This document shows positions 51,701 to 60,104 of a stretch of DNA of 64,000 nt, piece by piece (position 1 is the stretch's first letter; each line of letters begins with the position of its first letter). The position numbers and the translations under genes are program-made. The notes beneath the pieces are model-generated. The model had not been told where the DNA came from, did not search any database, and saw only the letters and a list, made by a program, of their open reading frames with translations. The DNA comes from DATAUD01 sp036501665 (GTDB lineage: Bacteria; Verrucomicrobiota; Verrucomicrobiia; Limisphaerales; Palsa-1400), in NCBI GenBank assembly GCA_036501665.1, contig DASXZW010000103.1, positions 8,039 to 72,038 of the forward strand, given 5' to 3'.

Positions 51701-51769
51701 ATAAAATTTCGACGGCTTGACCGTGGTCCACCGCGGGAGCCGGAGACAAAACGAAGAAAGGAAAACATC

Positions 51770-51991
51770 ATGGTAGTAACACCTATGTTGGCGGAAATTG
51801 GGGGAAACATCCAAGTCGGCCTGTGCGGTCTTGGCTCGGCAATCGGGGTGGGGTTGGTCGGCATGAAGGCTTCCGAAGCCGTCGGGCGCAATCCCGGAGC
51901 ATTCGGAAAAGTAATCGTGCTGGCAGTGCTTGGAATGGCGTTGGCAGAGGCCATCGTCTTCTACGCGTTGTTCATCAAGCCAATCGGCTAA
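51770..51991 (+). CDS. atpE: F-type ATP synthase subunit c
   Basis: A 73-aa two-helix proteolipid. Helix 1 has the glycine pattern GLCGLGSAIGVGLVG; the loop carries GRNP; helix 2 has VLAVLGMALAEAIVFYALF with the ion-binding Glu. The Gln of helix 1 and the Ser/Thr after the Glu that mark sodium-binding c rings are absent (the residue after Glu is Ala). A proton-type ring is therefore inferred. AAGGAAAA precedes ATG at 51770. Confidence 0.96.
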   Translation: MVVTPMLAEIGGNIQVGLCGLGSAIGVGLVGMKASEAVGRNPGAFGKVIVLAVLGMALAEAIVFYALFIKPIG

Positions 51992-52047
51992 TGTTTATGG
52001 CGCGGGGCCGCACGGCTCCGCGCCAAATTTTTTTCGCCTAATTTCTT

Positions 52048-52578
52048 ATGCGTTTACCTATAATGTTCGCAACCCCCGCGGGCGATATAGCCCAGCAGTT
52101 TGGGCTGAATACGCCGGACTTCATCGCGCAGGTGATCAGCTTTTTGATTGTGGCGGGTCTGCTGTATAAATTTGCTTACAATCCGATTTTGACTGTTCTC
52201 GCGGAACGCCGTCAGCGCATCGCCGATGGCCTGGCGAATGCCGATAAGATCAAACAAGAGTTGGCGCGCACTGAAGCCTTGCAACGGGAAGTACTGGAAA
52301 AGGCCAATGCCCAGGCTACAAAACTAATCGAAGAAGCTCGCGGCGCCGCCGCTCGTGTCCAGGAAACAGAAACGCAAAAAGCGATTGCCCAAGCCGAACA
52401 AATCATTACCAAAGCGCGGGAAGCCGCGGAATTGGAACGCCAGCGGATGTTGACCGATCTCAAGCGGGAAGTGGTCGGGTTGGTTGTCAATGTCGCTTCC
52501 GTCACAACCGGGAAGATTTTGACTGCGGACGACCAGCAGCGATTGGCAGACGAGACTCGCCGGCAATTGGCGGCTTAG
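52048..52578 (+). CDS. atpF: F-type ATP synthase subunit b
   Basis: A 176-aa stator subunit: an N-terminal membrane helix (FIAQVISFLIVAGLLYKFAYNPIL, about 25-48) followed by a long charged coiled coil (ERRQRIADGLANADKIKQEL, EIARAREAAELERQRMLTDLKREV-like). The start at 52048 gives MRLPIMFATPAG; the second Met at residue 6 is an alternative. The dimer links the a subunit to F1. It lies 56 bases after atpE. Confidence 0.93.
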   Translation: MRLPIMFATPAGDIAQQFGLNTPDFIAQVISFLIVAGLLYKFAYNPILTVLAERRQRIADGLANADKIKQELARTEALQREVLEKANAQATKLIEEARGAAARVQETETQKAIAQAEQIITKAREAAELERQRMLTDLKREVVGLVVNVASVTTGKILTADDQQRLADETRRQLAA

Positions 52579-52602
52579 CCGATTTTATTTGTCGTTTAAC
52601 CG

Positions 52603-52995
52603 ATGAAAATCTCCAAACAAGCCCGCCGCGACGCTCGTGAGTTGTTTCGTTCGTGCCTTCCGAATGGTAGCCTGGATGAAAGCAAAGCGATAAACGTGGT
52701 TAAACGTGTTGCGGTCGGAAAGCCTCGTGGTTACGTCGCTATACTCTCCCATTTTCAGCGGCTAGTTCGTCTCGAAGTGGCGCGTAAAACTGCCACAGTT
52801 GAAAGCGCATCCATCCTATCTTCTTCAACTCAAACGCAGATTCAAAGCGATCTCGCGCAACGTTATGGCGGCGGACTTACTTTCACGTTTGTTCAAAATC
52901 CCGCTCTGATCGGAGGAATCCGTGTGCAAGTGGGCGGCGATGTCTATGACGGGACAGTATTGGGAAGGCTTAACGAATTAAAAATTAAGAATTAA
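52603..52995 (+). CDS. atpH: F-type ATP synthase subunit delta (short)
   Basis: A 130-aa OSCP/delta subunit against about 175-180 aa in E. coli. The C-terminal signature region TFTFVQNPALIGGIRVQVGGDVYDGTV is intact, whereas the N-terminal six-helix domain is reduced. Its last residues, LNELKIKN, are encoded by the left 20-base inverted repeat of the inserted cassette that follows, so the natural C terminus may have been replaced. It starts 24 bases after atpF. Whether a short delta still holds the stator is unknown; related bacteria may have similar short forms. Confidence 0.85.
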   Translation: MKISKQARRDARELFRSCLPNGSLDESKAINVVKRVAVGKPRGYVAILSHFQRLVRLEVARKTATVESASILSSSTQTQIQSDLAQRYGGGLTFTFVQNPALIGGIRVQVGGDVYDGTVLGRLNELKIKN

Positions 52996-53403
52996 GAATG
53001 AAAAATGGAAGAATCTCCGAAGCGCGATTTGAAGGAACGCACCTATGCGTTCGCGCGGAGAATTATAAGGATGTACGTCGCTCTTCCAAAGACAGCCGTT
53101 GCACAAGTGTTGGGAAAACAGGTTCTTCGCTCCGGAACGTCGGTTGGGGCCAATTATCGCGAGGCATTTCGGGGCCGTTCAAAAGCCGAGTTTATCTGCA
53201 AGATGGGAGACTGCCTTCGAGAACTCGAGGAGAGCGAATATTGGCTTGAATTGCTTGTTGATGAATCCATTGTCACTCCAGAAAAAATGAACCCTTTGCT
53301 TGACGAAACTCGACAACTTATCGCGATCTTTGTCACGATTATCAAAAGCAGCCGGAGCAACCGAAAATCATAATTTTAATTTTTAATTCTTAATTTTTAA
53401 TTC
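52975..53403. mobile_element. Small cassette bounded by 20-bp perfect inverted repeats, carrying an S23-type gene
   Basis: GAATTAAAAATTAAGAATTA (52975-52994) and its reverse complement (53384-53403) bracket the 122-aa four-helix-bundle gene. The right repeat ends 8 bases before the atpA start codon, and the left one begins within the end of atpH. Perfect repeats of 20 bases in an AT-rich context, inside a GC-richer operon, argue for a mobile or recently inserted unit. I see no target duplication or transposase. A related half (TAAGAATTAAGAATTA) lies at 55844-55859. Confidence 0.75.
53005..53373 (+). CDS. Four-helix bundle (23S rRNA intervening-sequence type) protein
   Basis: A 122-aa protein of the S23 family: RDLKERTYAFARRIIRMYVALP, VLGKQVLRSGTSVGANYREAFRGRSKAEFICKMGDCLRELEESEYWLELL and a helical C terminus. 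The SGTSVGANYREA motif is diagnostic. These proteins are encoded in rRNA intervening sequences and, in many Bacteroidota and PVC genomes, in small standalone cassettes. Function is unknown. Here it sits between atpH and atpA on the coding strand and is bounded by 20-bp inverted repeats. Confidence 0.93.
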   Translation: MEESPKRDLKERTYAFARRIIRMYVALPKTAVAQVLGKQVLRSGTSVGANYREAFRGRSKAEFICKMGDCLRELEESEYWLELLVDESIVTPEKMNPLLDETRQLIAIFVTIIKSSRSNRKS

Positions 53404-53411
53404 ACTTACCT

Positions 53412-54944
53412 ATGAGTAATTTGCTGCAAGAAATTGAAGCCGAGATTTCGGGGATCAAAACCGGTGTCACCCGCCAGAATGTCGGCACAGTCCGCGAAAT
53501 TGGCGACGGCGTGGCGAAAATCGAAGGCCTTTCCGACGCCATGCTTAACGAGATGCTTGACTTCGGCGACGGCGTGATTGGCCTTGCGCTGAACCTCGAA
53601 GAAACAGAAGTCGGCGCGATTATTCTCGGCGATTACACCAGCGTCAAGGAGGGGCAGGAAGTGCGCACGACTGGCAAGCTGCTGCAGGTTCCTGTGGGCA
53701 AAGGGTTGTTGGGACGCGTCGTCAACGCGCTTGGCCAACCGCTCGACGGCAAAGGGCCGATCAGCTCACAAACATTTTATCCCGTCGAAAAAATTGCTCC
53801 CGGCATCATCAAGCGCAAATCGGTCAGCCAGCCGGTGCAGACCGGCATCATGGCGGTCGATGCGATGATTCCGATTGGACGCGGCCAGCGCGAATTGATC
53901 ATTGGCGACCGTTCCACTGGCAAGACAACAATTGGCGTTGATACGATTATCAGCCAGGCGCGGCAGAATCGCGCGGCGGAACAAGCCAAGGATGCTTCGT
54001 ATCGCCCGCTGTATTGCATTTATGTCGCGATTGGGCAGAAGCAATCCAACGTGGCGCGCGTTATTGCCGTTTTGGAAGAAGCCGGCGCGATGCCCTACAC
54101 GATTATTGTCAGCGCCAGCGCCGCTGATTCGGCCACAAACCAATATTTGGCGCCGTTCGCGGGCGCGGCGATGGGCGAGTGGTTCATGGACAACGCGATG
54201 GATGCATTGATTATTTACGACGATCTTTCCAAACACGCCGTCGCGTACCGCCAGGTTTCCCTCGTTCTCAAGCGTCCGTCAGGCCGCGAAGCGTATCCCG
54301 GCGACGTTTTCTATTTGCACAGCCGTTTGCTCGAACGTTCGGCGCGCGTCAGCGAAAAATATGGGAACGGTTCGCTTACCGCTTTGCCGATCATTGAAAC
54401 GCAGGCGGGCGACGTTTCGGCTTATATTCCGACGAACGTGATTTCGATCACGGACGGCCAGATTTATCTGGAAACGGATTTGTTTTATCAAGGCATTCGA
54501 CCGGCGGTTTCCGTTGGATTATCCGTTTCGCGCGTCGGTTCCGCCGCGCAAATCAAGGCGATGAAACAAGTTGCCGGACGCGTGAAGCTCGAATTAGCGC
54601 AATTCCGCGAGCTGGCGGCGTTCGCGCAATTCGGCTCGGACCTCGACCCGAAGACGCAGGCGTTGCTGGAGCGCGGCAAGCGCATTGTCGAAGTTTTCAA
54701 ACAACCGCAATACAACCCGATGCCGGTTGAAGTGCAGGCGGCGGTTTTGTGGACGGTGCAAAACGGGTTGATGGACGATGTTGCCGTGGACAAGATCAAA
54801 GATTTTCAGTCCCGGTTGACGGAATATTTGACAAGCCGCAAGACCTCGACGATGGACAAAATCCGGAGCGAAAAAGCGTTGAGCGACGCGCTGACCGCGG
54901 AATTGAAGGCGGCTGTGACCGAGTTCAAGCAAACTTACAAATAG
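53412..54944 (+). CDS. atpA: F-type ATP synthase subunit alpha
   Basis: A 510-aa F1 alpha subunit. The Walker A loop reads GDRSTGKTTIGVDTI; before it comes GIMAVDAMIPIGRGQRELIIGD. Other segments are YVAIGQKQSNVARVIAVLEE, FMDNAMDALIIYDDLSKHAVAYRQVSL, and PGDVFYLHSRLLERSARVS, typical of alpha. Length is standard. It starts 9 bases after the right inverted repeat of the inserted cassette; atpG follows after 4 bases. The catalytic partner beta is not encoded nearby. Confidence 0.97.
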   Translation: MSNLLQEIEAEISGIKTGVTRQNVGTVREIGDGVAKIEGLSDAMLNEMLDFGDGVIGLALNLEETEVGAIILGDYTSVKEGQEVRTTGKLLQVPVGKGLLGRVVNALGQPLDGKGPISSQTFYPVEKIAPGIIKRKSVSQPVQTGIMAVDAMIPIGRGQRELIIGDRSTGKTTIGVDTIISQARQNRAAEQAKDASYRPLYCIYVAIGQKQSNVARVIAVLEEAGAMPYTIIVSASAADSATNQYLAPFAGAAMGEWFMDNAMDALIIYDDLSKHAVAYRQVSLVLKRPSGREAYPGDVFYLHSRLLERSARVSEKYGNGSLTALPIIETQAGDVSAYIPTNVISITDGQIYLETDLFYQGIRPAVSVGLSVSRVGSAAQIKAMKQVAGRVKLELAQFRELAAFAQFGSDLDPKTQALLERGKRIVEVFKQPQYNPMPVEVQAAVLWTVQNGLMDDVAVDKIKDFQSRLTEYLTSRKTSTMDKIRSEKALSDALTAELKAAVTEFKQTYK

Positions 54945-54948
54945 CAGT

Positions 54949-55827
54949 ATGCCGAGCACACGCGATATTCGCCGCCGCATACGGTCCGTCAAGAATACGG
55001 CCCAGATCACCAAAGCCATGCAAATGGTGGCGGCGTCCAAAATGCGCAAGGCGCAGCAAAGCGCCCTGGCCGGACGGCCTTACGCTGCGTTGATGAACAG
55101 CGTGTTGTCGGGCCTTGTGGCGGAGTCGCGGGATTTTACGCATCCCTTGCTGGAGAAGCGCGAGAGCGGGAAGCGTTGCGTCATTATTATCAGCACGGAC
55201 AAAGGTTTGTGCGGCGGCCTCAACAGCATCTTGATGCGCGAGGCGGCGAAATTTGGCGGGGATACGAAGTTCATTTCTGCCGGGCGAAAGGCCTCTCAAT
55301 TCATCGCGCGAACGAAACGCGCGCTCGTGGCCGAATTCACCTACAAAGACTCGCCGCAATTCAGCGAAGCGCGGGCGATTTCGAAATTCGCGCAGGACCT
55401 TTTTCTCAAAGGCGAAGTCGATCAAGTCGATATCCTCTACACAAAATTCATTTCGACACTGAACCAGAAAGCGGAAGTGCTCCAATTGCTGCCCATTGGC
55501 GAAATTAAGCCTGTGACTGCGGGGATTGGAGCGACTCTGACGCCAGCGACGGCATCAAGCGCATCTTCAGGAGAATTTATTTTTGAGCCGTCGCAGGAGC
55601 AGGTGTTGGGAGCGATGCTGCCGCACAGTTTGAATTTTCAAGTTTACCAAATCCTCCTCGAAGCCAAGGCCAGCGAGCATAGCGCCCGAATGGTCGCGAT
55701 GAAGAACGCCACCGATAACGCGAAGCAATTCATCAAGGACTTGACTCTCGAATACAACAAGCTGCGCCAGGCGAACATCACGAAGGAACTGTTGGAAATC
55801 ACCAGCGCCGCGATGGCGATGGGGTAA
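54949..55827 (+). CDS. atpG: F-type ATP synthase subunit gamma
   Basis: A 292-aa rotor shaft protein: N-terminal MPSTRDIRRRIRSVKNTAQITKAMQMVAASKMRKAQ, internal CVIIISTDKGLCGGLNSIL and the C-terminal helix ASEHSARMVAMKNATDNAKQFIKDLTLEYNKLRQANITKELLEIT with the gamma signature. Length and both helical ends are standard. It should be followed by atpD and atpC, but the next gene is an unrelated minus-strand gene, 250 bases away. Confidence 0.97.
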   Translation: MPSTRDIRRRIRSVKNTAQITKAMQMVAASKMRKAQQSALAGRPYAALMNSVLSGLVAESRDFTHPLLEKRESGKRCVIIISTDKGLCGGLNSILMREAAKFGGDTKFISAGRKASQFIARTKRALVAEFTYKDSPQFSEARAISKFAQDLFLKGEVDQVDILYTKFISTLNQKAEVLQLLPIGEIKPVTAGIGATLTPATASSASSGEFIFEPSQEQVLGAMLPHSLNFQVYQILLEAKASEHSARMVAMKNATDNAKQFIKDLTLEYNKLRQANITKELLEITSAAMAMG

Positions 55828-55843
55828 GAGGGAAAGGCAGAAG

Positions 55844-55859
55844 TAAGAATTAAGAATTA
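55844..55859. repeat. AT-rich half repeat related to the cassette ends
   Basis: TAAGAATTAAGAATTA just after the atpG stop matches the inner part of the inverted repeats of the cassette at 52975-53403. It may be the trace of a second cassette excised or decayed at the place where atpD would normally begin. Confidence 0.5.
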
Positions 55860-56079
55860 GGAAGGAAAAGGGGGCTTTCCTTTCCCGAACATTTCGTTTG
55901 AGGCGCCGATTTCAAGGTTCATTTGAAAACTTTGTAACGTTGTTGTTGGTAATTGGGTCGTTGACGCCTGGAACACGGGTGAACCTGAATCCGCCCAATT
56001 CCAGGCGATCCACATGGTCCGCGCTCAGCGGCGGGAATCTGTAGGCCGGCGACAATAATAATTATGGCGATCAGCAATT

Positions 56080-57819
56080 TCATGGTTTCCAACGATACAT
56101 CAACACTTTGGCTTTATAGTCTTCTTCGACAAATACGAGATACTCGCCGTCCTTGCGCTGGTGCGCTGTGATTCCGGTCAGAATGTCGATCCAGCCCGTG
56201 TTTTCAACACCTCCGACGCTTGCATCGGGATCGAATTCTCCAACTGCCGCGCCGTCGGAAAGCCGATTGACGAAAATACGGCCCCGCGCTTTCCAGCCGC
56301 CGGAAAAAATGTAATCGCCGCAAACAGCGATACACGCGGCCTCTCCAAGAGCTCCGGACTGAAACGAGATCGTGTTGCGATTACCGGCGAGATAATTCTT
56401 GCAGACGAAAATTTTACCGATGTGGCGCATGTCTTCTCCTTCGTCTGCGACGACTAGCGTGTCTTTATCATCAAGATAAACCACGCGCGCGATTTTCTTA
56501 ACGCCTTCGGGCGGGTCCATCACGGTAATTTTATCCGCGCTGTAAATCGGGTTTCCGGCGGAATCCAATCCCTGGAAATCGTACCGAAAGAAACCATACG
56601 CCATCCAGATATTCCCCTTCTGATCGACCCAAAATGGGCCGGGACGCACACGGTCTGTGTTGGGTTTAAATTCATTGGATTGGTAGTCGCCGTCGCCATT
56701 TTTATCGCGCCAAATGAAGGAACCCTTTGGGCGGTTCGAAGGCCAGGTTTGTTCGGTGCGATAAAGGCCGTGATCCCATTGCATGATGAGGCCGGAGGGG
56801 ATCGCGTTTTCTCCGTCAAAACGAAAGATGTTGATGAAGTTGCTGGCGAACATGCCGCCAACGAACATGAAACGATGGCCGCCGAGATAGACAATTTGAG
56901 GGGAAGTTAAGCCATGCTCACCGCTTTGTTTGACAAACGTCAGGCCGCGCGGGTCGTTTGGATATTTGTGACGGTCGAGCGAGTAGCCCACGAGATGGGC
57001 TTCCTTTCCGGGCGGCTGACCGTAATCCATTTTGTAATGTTCCTGGATTCCCCAGACATCGTCGCCGTCCGTGGTCGGATCGGCGCTGACGACGTCGACA
57101 AAGAAGTCACCGCGCAATTCCCAAATAAGTTTTCCATCGGGAGTGAACTTGCGAAGGCAGGAGCCCATTTCGCTCATGGCAACGTAGATATTTCCCTCCG
57201 CATCCATTCCGATGCCGCGAATGCCCCAAAATTTCAACGGGGTAACGACGCCGGGCTGGCCGCTTTCTATTCCACCGTAATCGCCGAAAGCGCGGGTCAA
57301 TTTCGGGCTTTTCGGATTTTGCACGTCATAGAAAAGAACTTGTTGACGCGGACTTGTTTGAGAATCGGCGACCATCAATTGTCCGTCATTGGCCACCGAC
57401 AGAGCCATCGGTTCATATAAATCCGGGAATTTGACCGCAATGCCGTCGCACGTGATGCCTTTTGGTTTGATGTCATATTCGTGAAATTTCGGTTCGGTGT
57501 AGTCAAAATCAATTTTCCATGCGTGACCGGAATGGTCCGTGGTCTCCAGGCTGTTCGGGTTGACGTTGGAGTTGCCGATGACATCGCCATCCTTATAGAC
57601 TCCGAATTTTCTGCCGCCTTCATCCCAATGGCTCCAGGTGTTTACTGTGCCGTCGGGCCGGACTTTTGTATGAATGAAGAAATCCTGCACCCATTTGTTG
57701 CTCGCGCCGGAAAAAGAATTGCCGAGCCATGAGACGGTGTAGTGCAGCGGTTCCGCGACGGCAGTTATCGGAACAATTGCCGCAAGCCAAACAAAAATAC
57801 TCGCGAAGCGGGCTTTCAT
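56080..57819 (-). CDS. Secreted NHL-like propeller protein
   Basis: A 579-aa protein with signal peptide FASIFVWLAAIVPITAVA. Beta-propeller-like repeats carry short motifs such as GIGMDAEGNIYVAMSEMGSCLRKFTPDGKLIWELRG, FWVDQKGNIWMAYGFFRYDFQGLD and YLDDKDTLVVADEGEDMRHIGKIFV. A KWVQDFF and SHWDEGG N-terminal part precedes them. These match NHL or SMP-30-like folds in secreted proteins of Planctomycetota and Verrucomicrobiota. No function can be assigned. It is divergent from the hopene cyclase. Confidence 0.75.
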   Translation of the reverse strand: MKARFASIFVWLAAIVPITAVAEPLHYTVSWLGNSFSGASNKWVQDFFIHTKVRPDGTVNTWSHWDEGGRKFGVYKDGDVIGNSNVNPNSLETTDHSGHAWKIDFDYTEPKFHEYDIKPKGITCDGIAVKFPDLYEPMALSVANDGQLMVADSQTSPRQQVLFYDVQNPKSPKLTRAFGDYGGIESGQPGVVTPLKFWGIRGIGMDAEGNIYVAMSEMGSCLRKFTPDGKLIWELRGDFFVDVVSADPTTDGDDVWGIQEHYKMDYGQPPGKEAHLVGYSLDRHKYPNDPRGLTFVKQSGEHGLTSPQIVYLGGHRFMFVGGMFASNFINIFRFDGENAIPSGLIMQWDHGLYRTEQTWPSNRPKGSFIWRDKNGDGDYQSNEFKPNTDRVRPGPFWVDQKGNIWMAYGFFRYDFQGLDSAGNPIYSADKITVMDPPEGVKKIARVVYLDDKDTLVVADEGEDMRHIGKIFVCKNYLAGNRNTISFQSGALGEAACIAVCGDYIFSGGWKARGRIFVNRLSDGAAVGEFDPDASVGGVENTGWIDILTGITAHQRKDGEYLVFVEEDYKAKVLMYRWKP

Positions 57820-57910
57820 TTATGGAAACGCAGACGATGCAGTGCTCGCTTTAATTCAGCCAGAGGAAAAATTCTCCTGAAAAGAATCGGTTCATTCAAT
57901 CTTTGAGATC

Positions 57911-57932
57911 GTGACGCCTCGCCGGGGCGTCA
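57911..57932. repeat. Dispersed palindromic repeat, decayed copy 5
   Basis: GTGACGCCTCG and CCGGGGCGTCAT form the same hairpin type as at 7761 but with several changes in both arms. It lies in the divergent promoter region of the propeller gene and shc. A CTGTCCCTACCAACC tail appears at 57986-58000. Confidence 0.55.
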
Positions 57933-58048
57933 TCGGACAGCTAGGAGTCAGAACAGAGTGGGATGCACCGCTCGCGGATGCTGAGCTGTCCCTACCAACC
58001 ATAAGAAAATAACTTTACAGGGCGCGGATCGGAGGCAAATTAGGTTGC

Positions 58049-60094
58049 GTGTCAGTGAACACCTTTGATAACGGAACGGGCGTTCATGCGCCCACTGCAT
58101 CGGACTTTGACTCTTTTAACCCGTCGGACCTGGAAAACGCCATCCGGCGTTCTCAAGGCTTTCTCCTCAGCACCCAGAAGCCGGAGGGTTACTGGAATGG
58201 CGAGCTGATCGTCGATTGCACGCTGGTGGCGGACATTGTTTCGTATAACCATTGGAATCAGTCCGTGGACGAGAAATGGCAGCGCAAGGCGGTAAACCAC
58301 ATTTTCTCGCAGCAATTGCCCGGCGGCGGATGGAGCATTTATTTGAACGGCCCGGCTGAGATTAACGCGACCGTGAAGGCTTACGTCGCGCTGAAGCTGG
58401 CCGGCATTCCGGTGACCGATCCCCGCATGTTGCGCGCCCGGCAAACTGCGCTGAGCCTCGGGGGTATTCCGAGGTTGAACACGTTTTCCAAACTGTATCT
58501 GGCCCTGCTCGGACTATTCCCATGGGACTACGTGCCGACCATTCCCTGCGAAGTGATTCTGATCGGCAAATGGTTTTACGTGAATTTCAACGAAATGAGT
58601 TCGTGGACACGGTCGATGCTTGTGCCGCTTTCGATCATCAACCATTTCAAGCCGACCCGCGATCTCAGTCCCAAAGCTTCGATCAAGGAACTTTTCCCGC
58701 TCGGTTTCCACGAACGCGATTTGTTGCTGCCGCGCGATCCGCAACGTTTTACCTGGAGAAATTTCTTCCTATGGGTGGATTCGGTCAACCGATTCGCGGA
58801 ACATTTTGCGCGATTCAACATCCATCCGTTTCGCAAACGCGCCTTGAAAAAGGCCAAGGAATGGATGATCGAACGGTTTGAGGGAAGCGACGGGCTTGCG
58901 GCAATTTTTCCCGGCATTCTCAACTCGATGATCGCGCTGAAAGCGTTTGGTTACCCGGATGACCACCCGCTGATTCGCCAGTGCGAAACCGAACTAAAAA
59001 AGCTGGAACACGAAACCGAGCACGACGTTCGCATTGAGCCTTGCCTGTCGCCGGTTTGGGACACGGCGATCGTTGCCATTGCGCTGCATGAGTCGGGGCT
59101 TTCGAGCGACCATCCGGCGCTGGTCAAATGTTGCGATTGGCTGATCGACCGCGAAGTGCGTTTTCGCGGCGATTGGTACTACAAGAACCCGACGAACGTC
59201 GAGCCGAGCGGCTGGGTTTTTGAATTCAACAATAAATGGAATCCCGACGTTGATGACACGGCGATGGTGCTTCTGGCTTTGCGCAAAATTCCGACGGCTT
59301 ATCCTCGTCGGCGCGACGAAGCGTTTCAGCGCGGCCTGAACTGGATGCTGACGTTCCAGTGCAAGGACGGCGGCTGGGCCTCCTTCGACAAGGACTGCAC
59401 GAAGGGCATCCTGGAAAAAGTCCCCTTTGCCGACCACAACGCGATGCTTGACCCGGAATGCGCGGACATCACGGCGCGAATTCTGGAGCTTCTCGGTTAC
59501 GAGAATTTTAGCCTGGACAACCCGCAGGTTCATAAGGCGCTGGAATTCATCCGCGCCACTCAGGAAGAAGATGGTTCGTGGTATGGCCGCTGGGGAGTCA
59601 ATTATATTTATGGAACGTGGCAGGTTCTTCGCGGCTTGCGCGCGCTGGGCATTGATATGCACCAGCCGTGGCTTCTCAAGGCGCGCGATTGGCTGGAAAG
59701 CGTTCAGCGCGAGGACGGCGGATGGGGCGAGCGCGGCGACACTTACGAGGACCCCGTTTTCAAGGGGCAAGGAGTCAGCACGGCGTCGCAAACGGCATGG
59801 GCGTTGATGGGATTGTGCGCTTTTGATGATCCGTCGCGGCCCAGTGTTCAGAATGGCGTCGAATACCTGATTCGCGCGCAGAATTCGGACGGCACCTGGA
59901 CTGAAAATGAAACGACCGGCACCGGTTTTCCGCGCGTGTATTATTTGAAGTACGACATTTACCGCAATGCGTGGCCGCTTCTCGCGTTGGCGACGTATCG
60001 CAATCTGCTGCCGCGAGAGTCACGCCAACATGCGGAAGCGAAGGCTTCGGTTGAATCGGAGCGGTTTCATATTGTGACCGGCCAACCCGCGTAA
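58049..60094 (+). CDS. shc: Squalene-hopene cyclase
   Basis: A 681-aa class II terpene cyclase that turns squalene into hopene at the cytoplasmic membrane. The catalytic DxDD motif is D400-V-D-D403 in WNPDVDDTAMVLLAL. QW motifs occur throughout: GGGWSIYLNGP, CKDGGWASFDKD, EDGSWYGRWGVNYIYGTWQ, REDGGWGERGDTY, NSDGTWTEN. Size and order match the family. A GTG start at 58049 is assumed, GGAGG is at 58031-58035; a second GTG (58055) is possible. Other hopanoid genes are not present. pyrD follows 10 bases later. Confidence 0.96.
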   Translation: MSVNTFDNGTGVHAPTASDFDSFNPSDLENAIRRSQGFLLSTQKPEGYWNGELIVDCTLVADIVSYNHWNQSVDEKWQRKAVNHIFSQQLPGGGWSIYLNGPAEINATVKAYVALKLAGIPVTDPRMLRARQTALSLGGIPRLNTFSKLYLALLGLFPWDYVPTIPCEVILIGKWFYVNFNEMSSWTRSMLVPLSIINHFKPTRDLSPKASIKELFPLGFHERDLLLPRDPQRFTWRNFFLWVDSVNRFAEHFARFNIHPFRKRALKKAKEWMIERFEGSDGLAAIFPGILNSMIALKAFGYPDDHPLIRQCETELKKLEHETEHDVRIEPCLSPVWDTAIVAIALHESGLSSDHPALVKCCDWLIDREVRFRGDWYYKNPTNVEPSGWVFEFNNKWNPDVDDTAMVLLALRKIPTAYPRRRDEAFQRGLNWMLTFQCKDGGWASFDKDCTKGILEKVPFADHNAMLDPECADITARILELLGYENFSLDNPQVHKALEFIRATQEEDGSWYGRWGVNYIYGTWQVLRGLRALGIDMHQPWLLKARDWLESVQREDGGWGERGDTYEDPVFKGQGVSTASQTAWALMGLCAFDDPSRPSVQNGVEYLIRAQNSDGTWTENETTGTGFPRVYYLKYDIYRNAWPLLALATYRNLLPRESRQHAEAKASVESERFHIVTGQPA

Positions 60095-60104
60095 ATAGTT
60101 TGAC

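Noticed and set aside
56913..57420. Plus-strand frame of 168 codons
   Set aside because: Antisense to the NHL-like propeller gene; no support.
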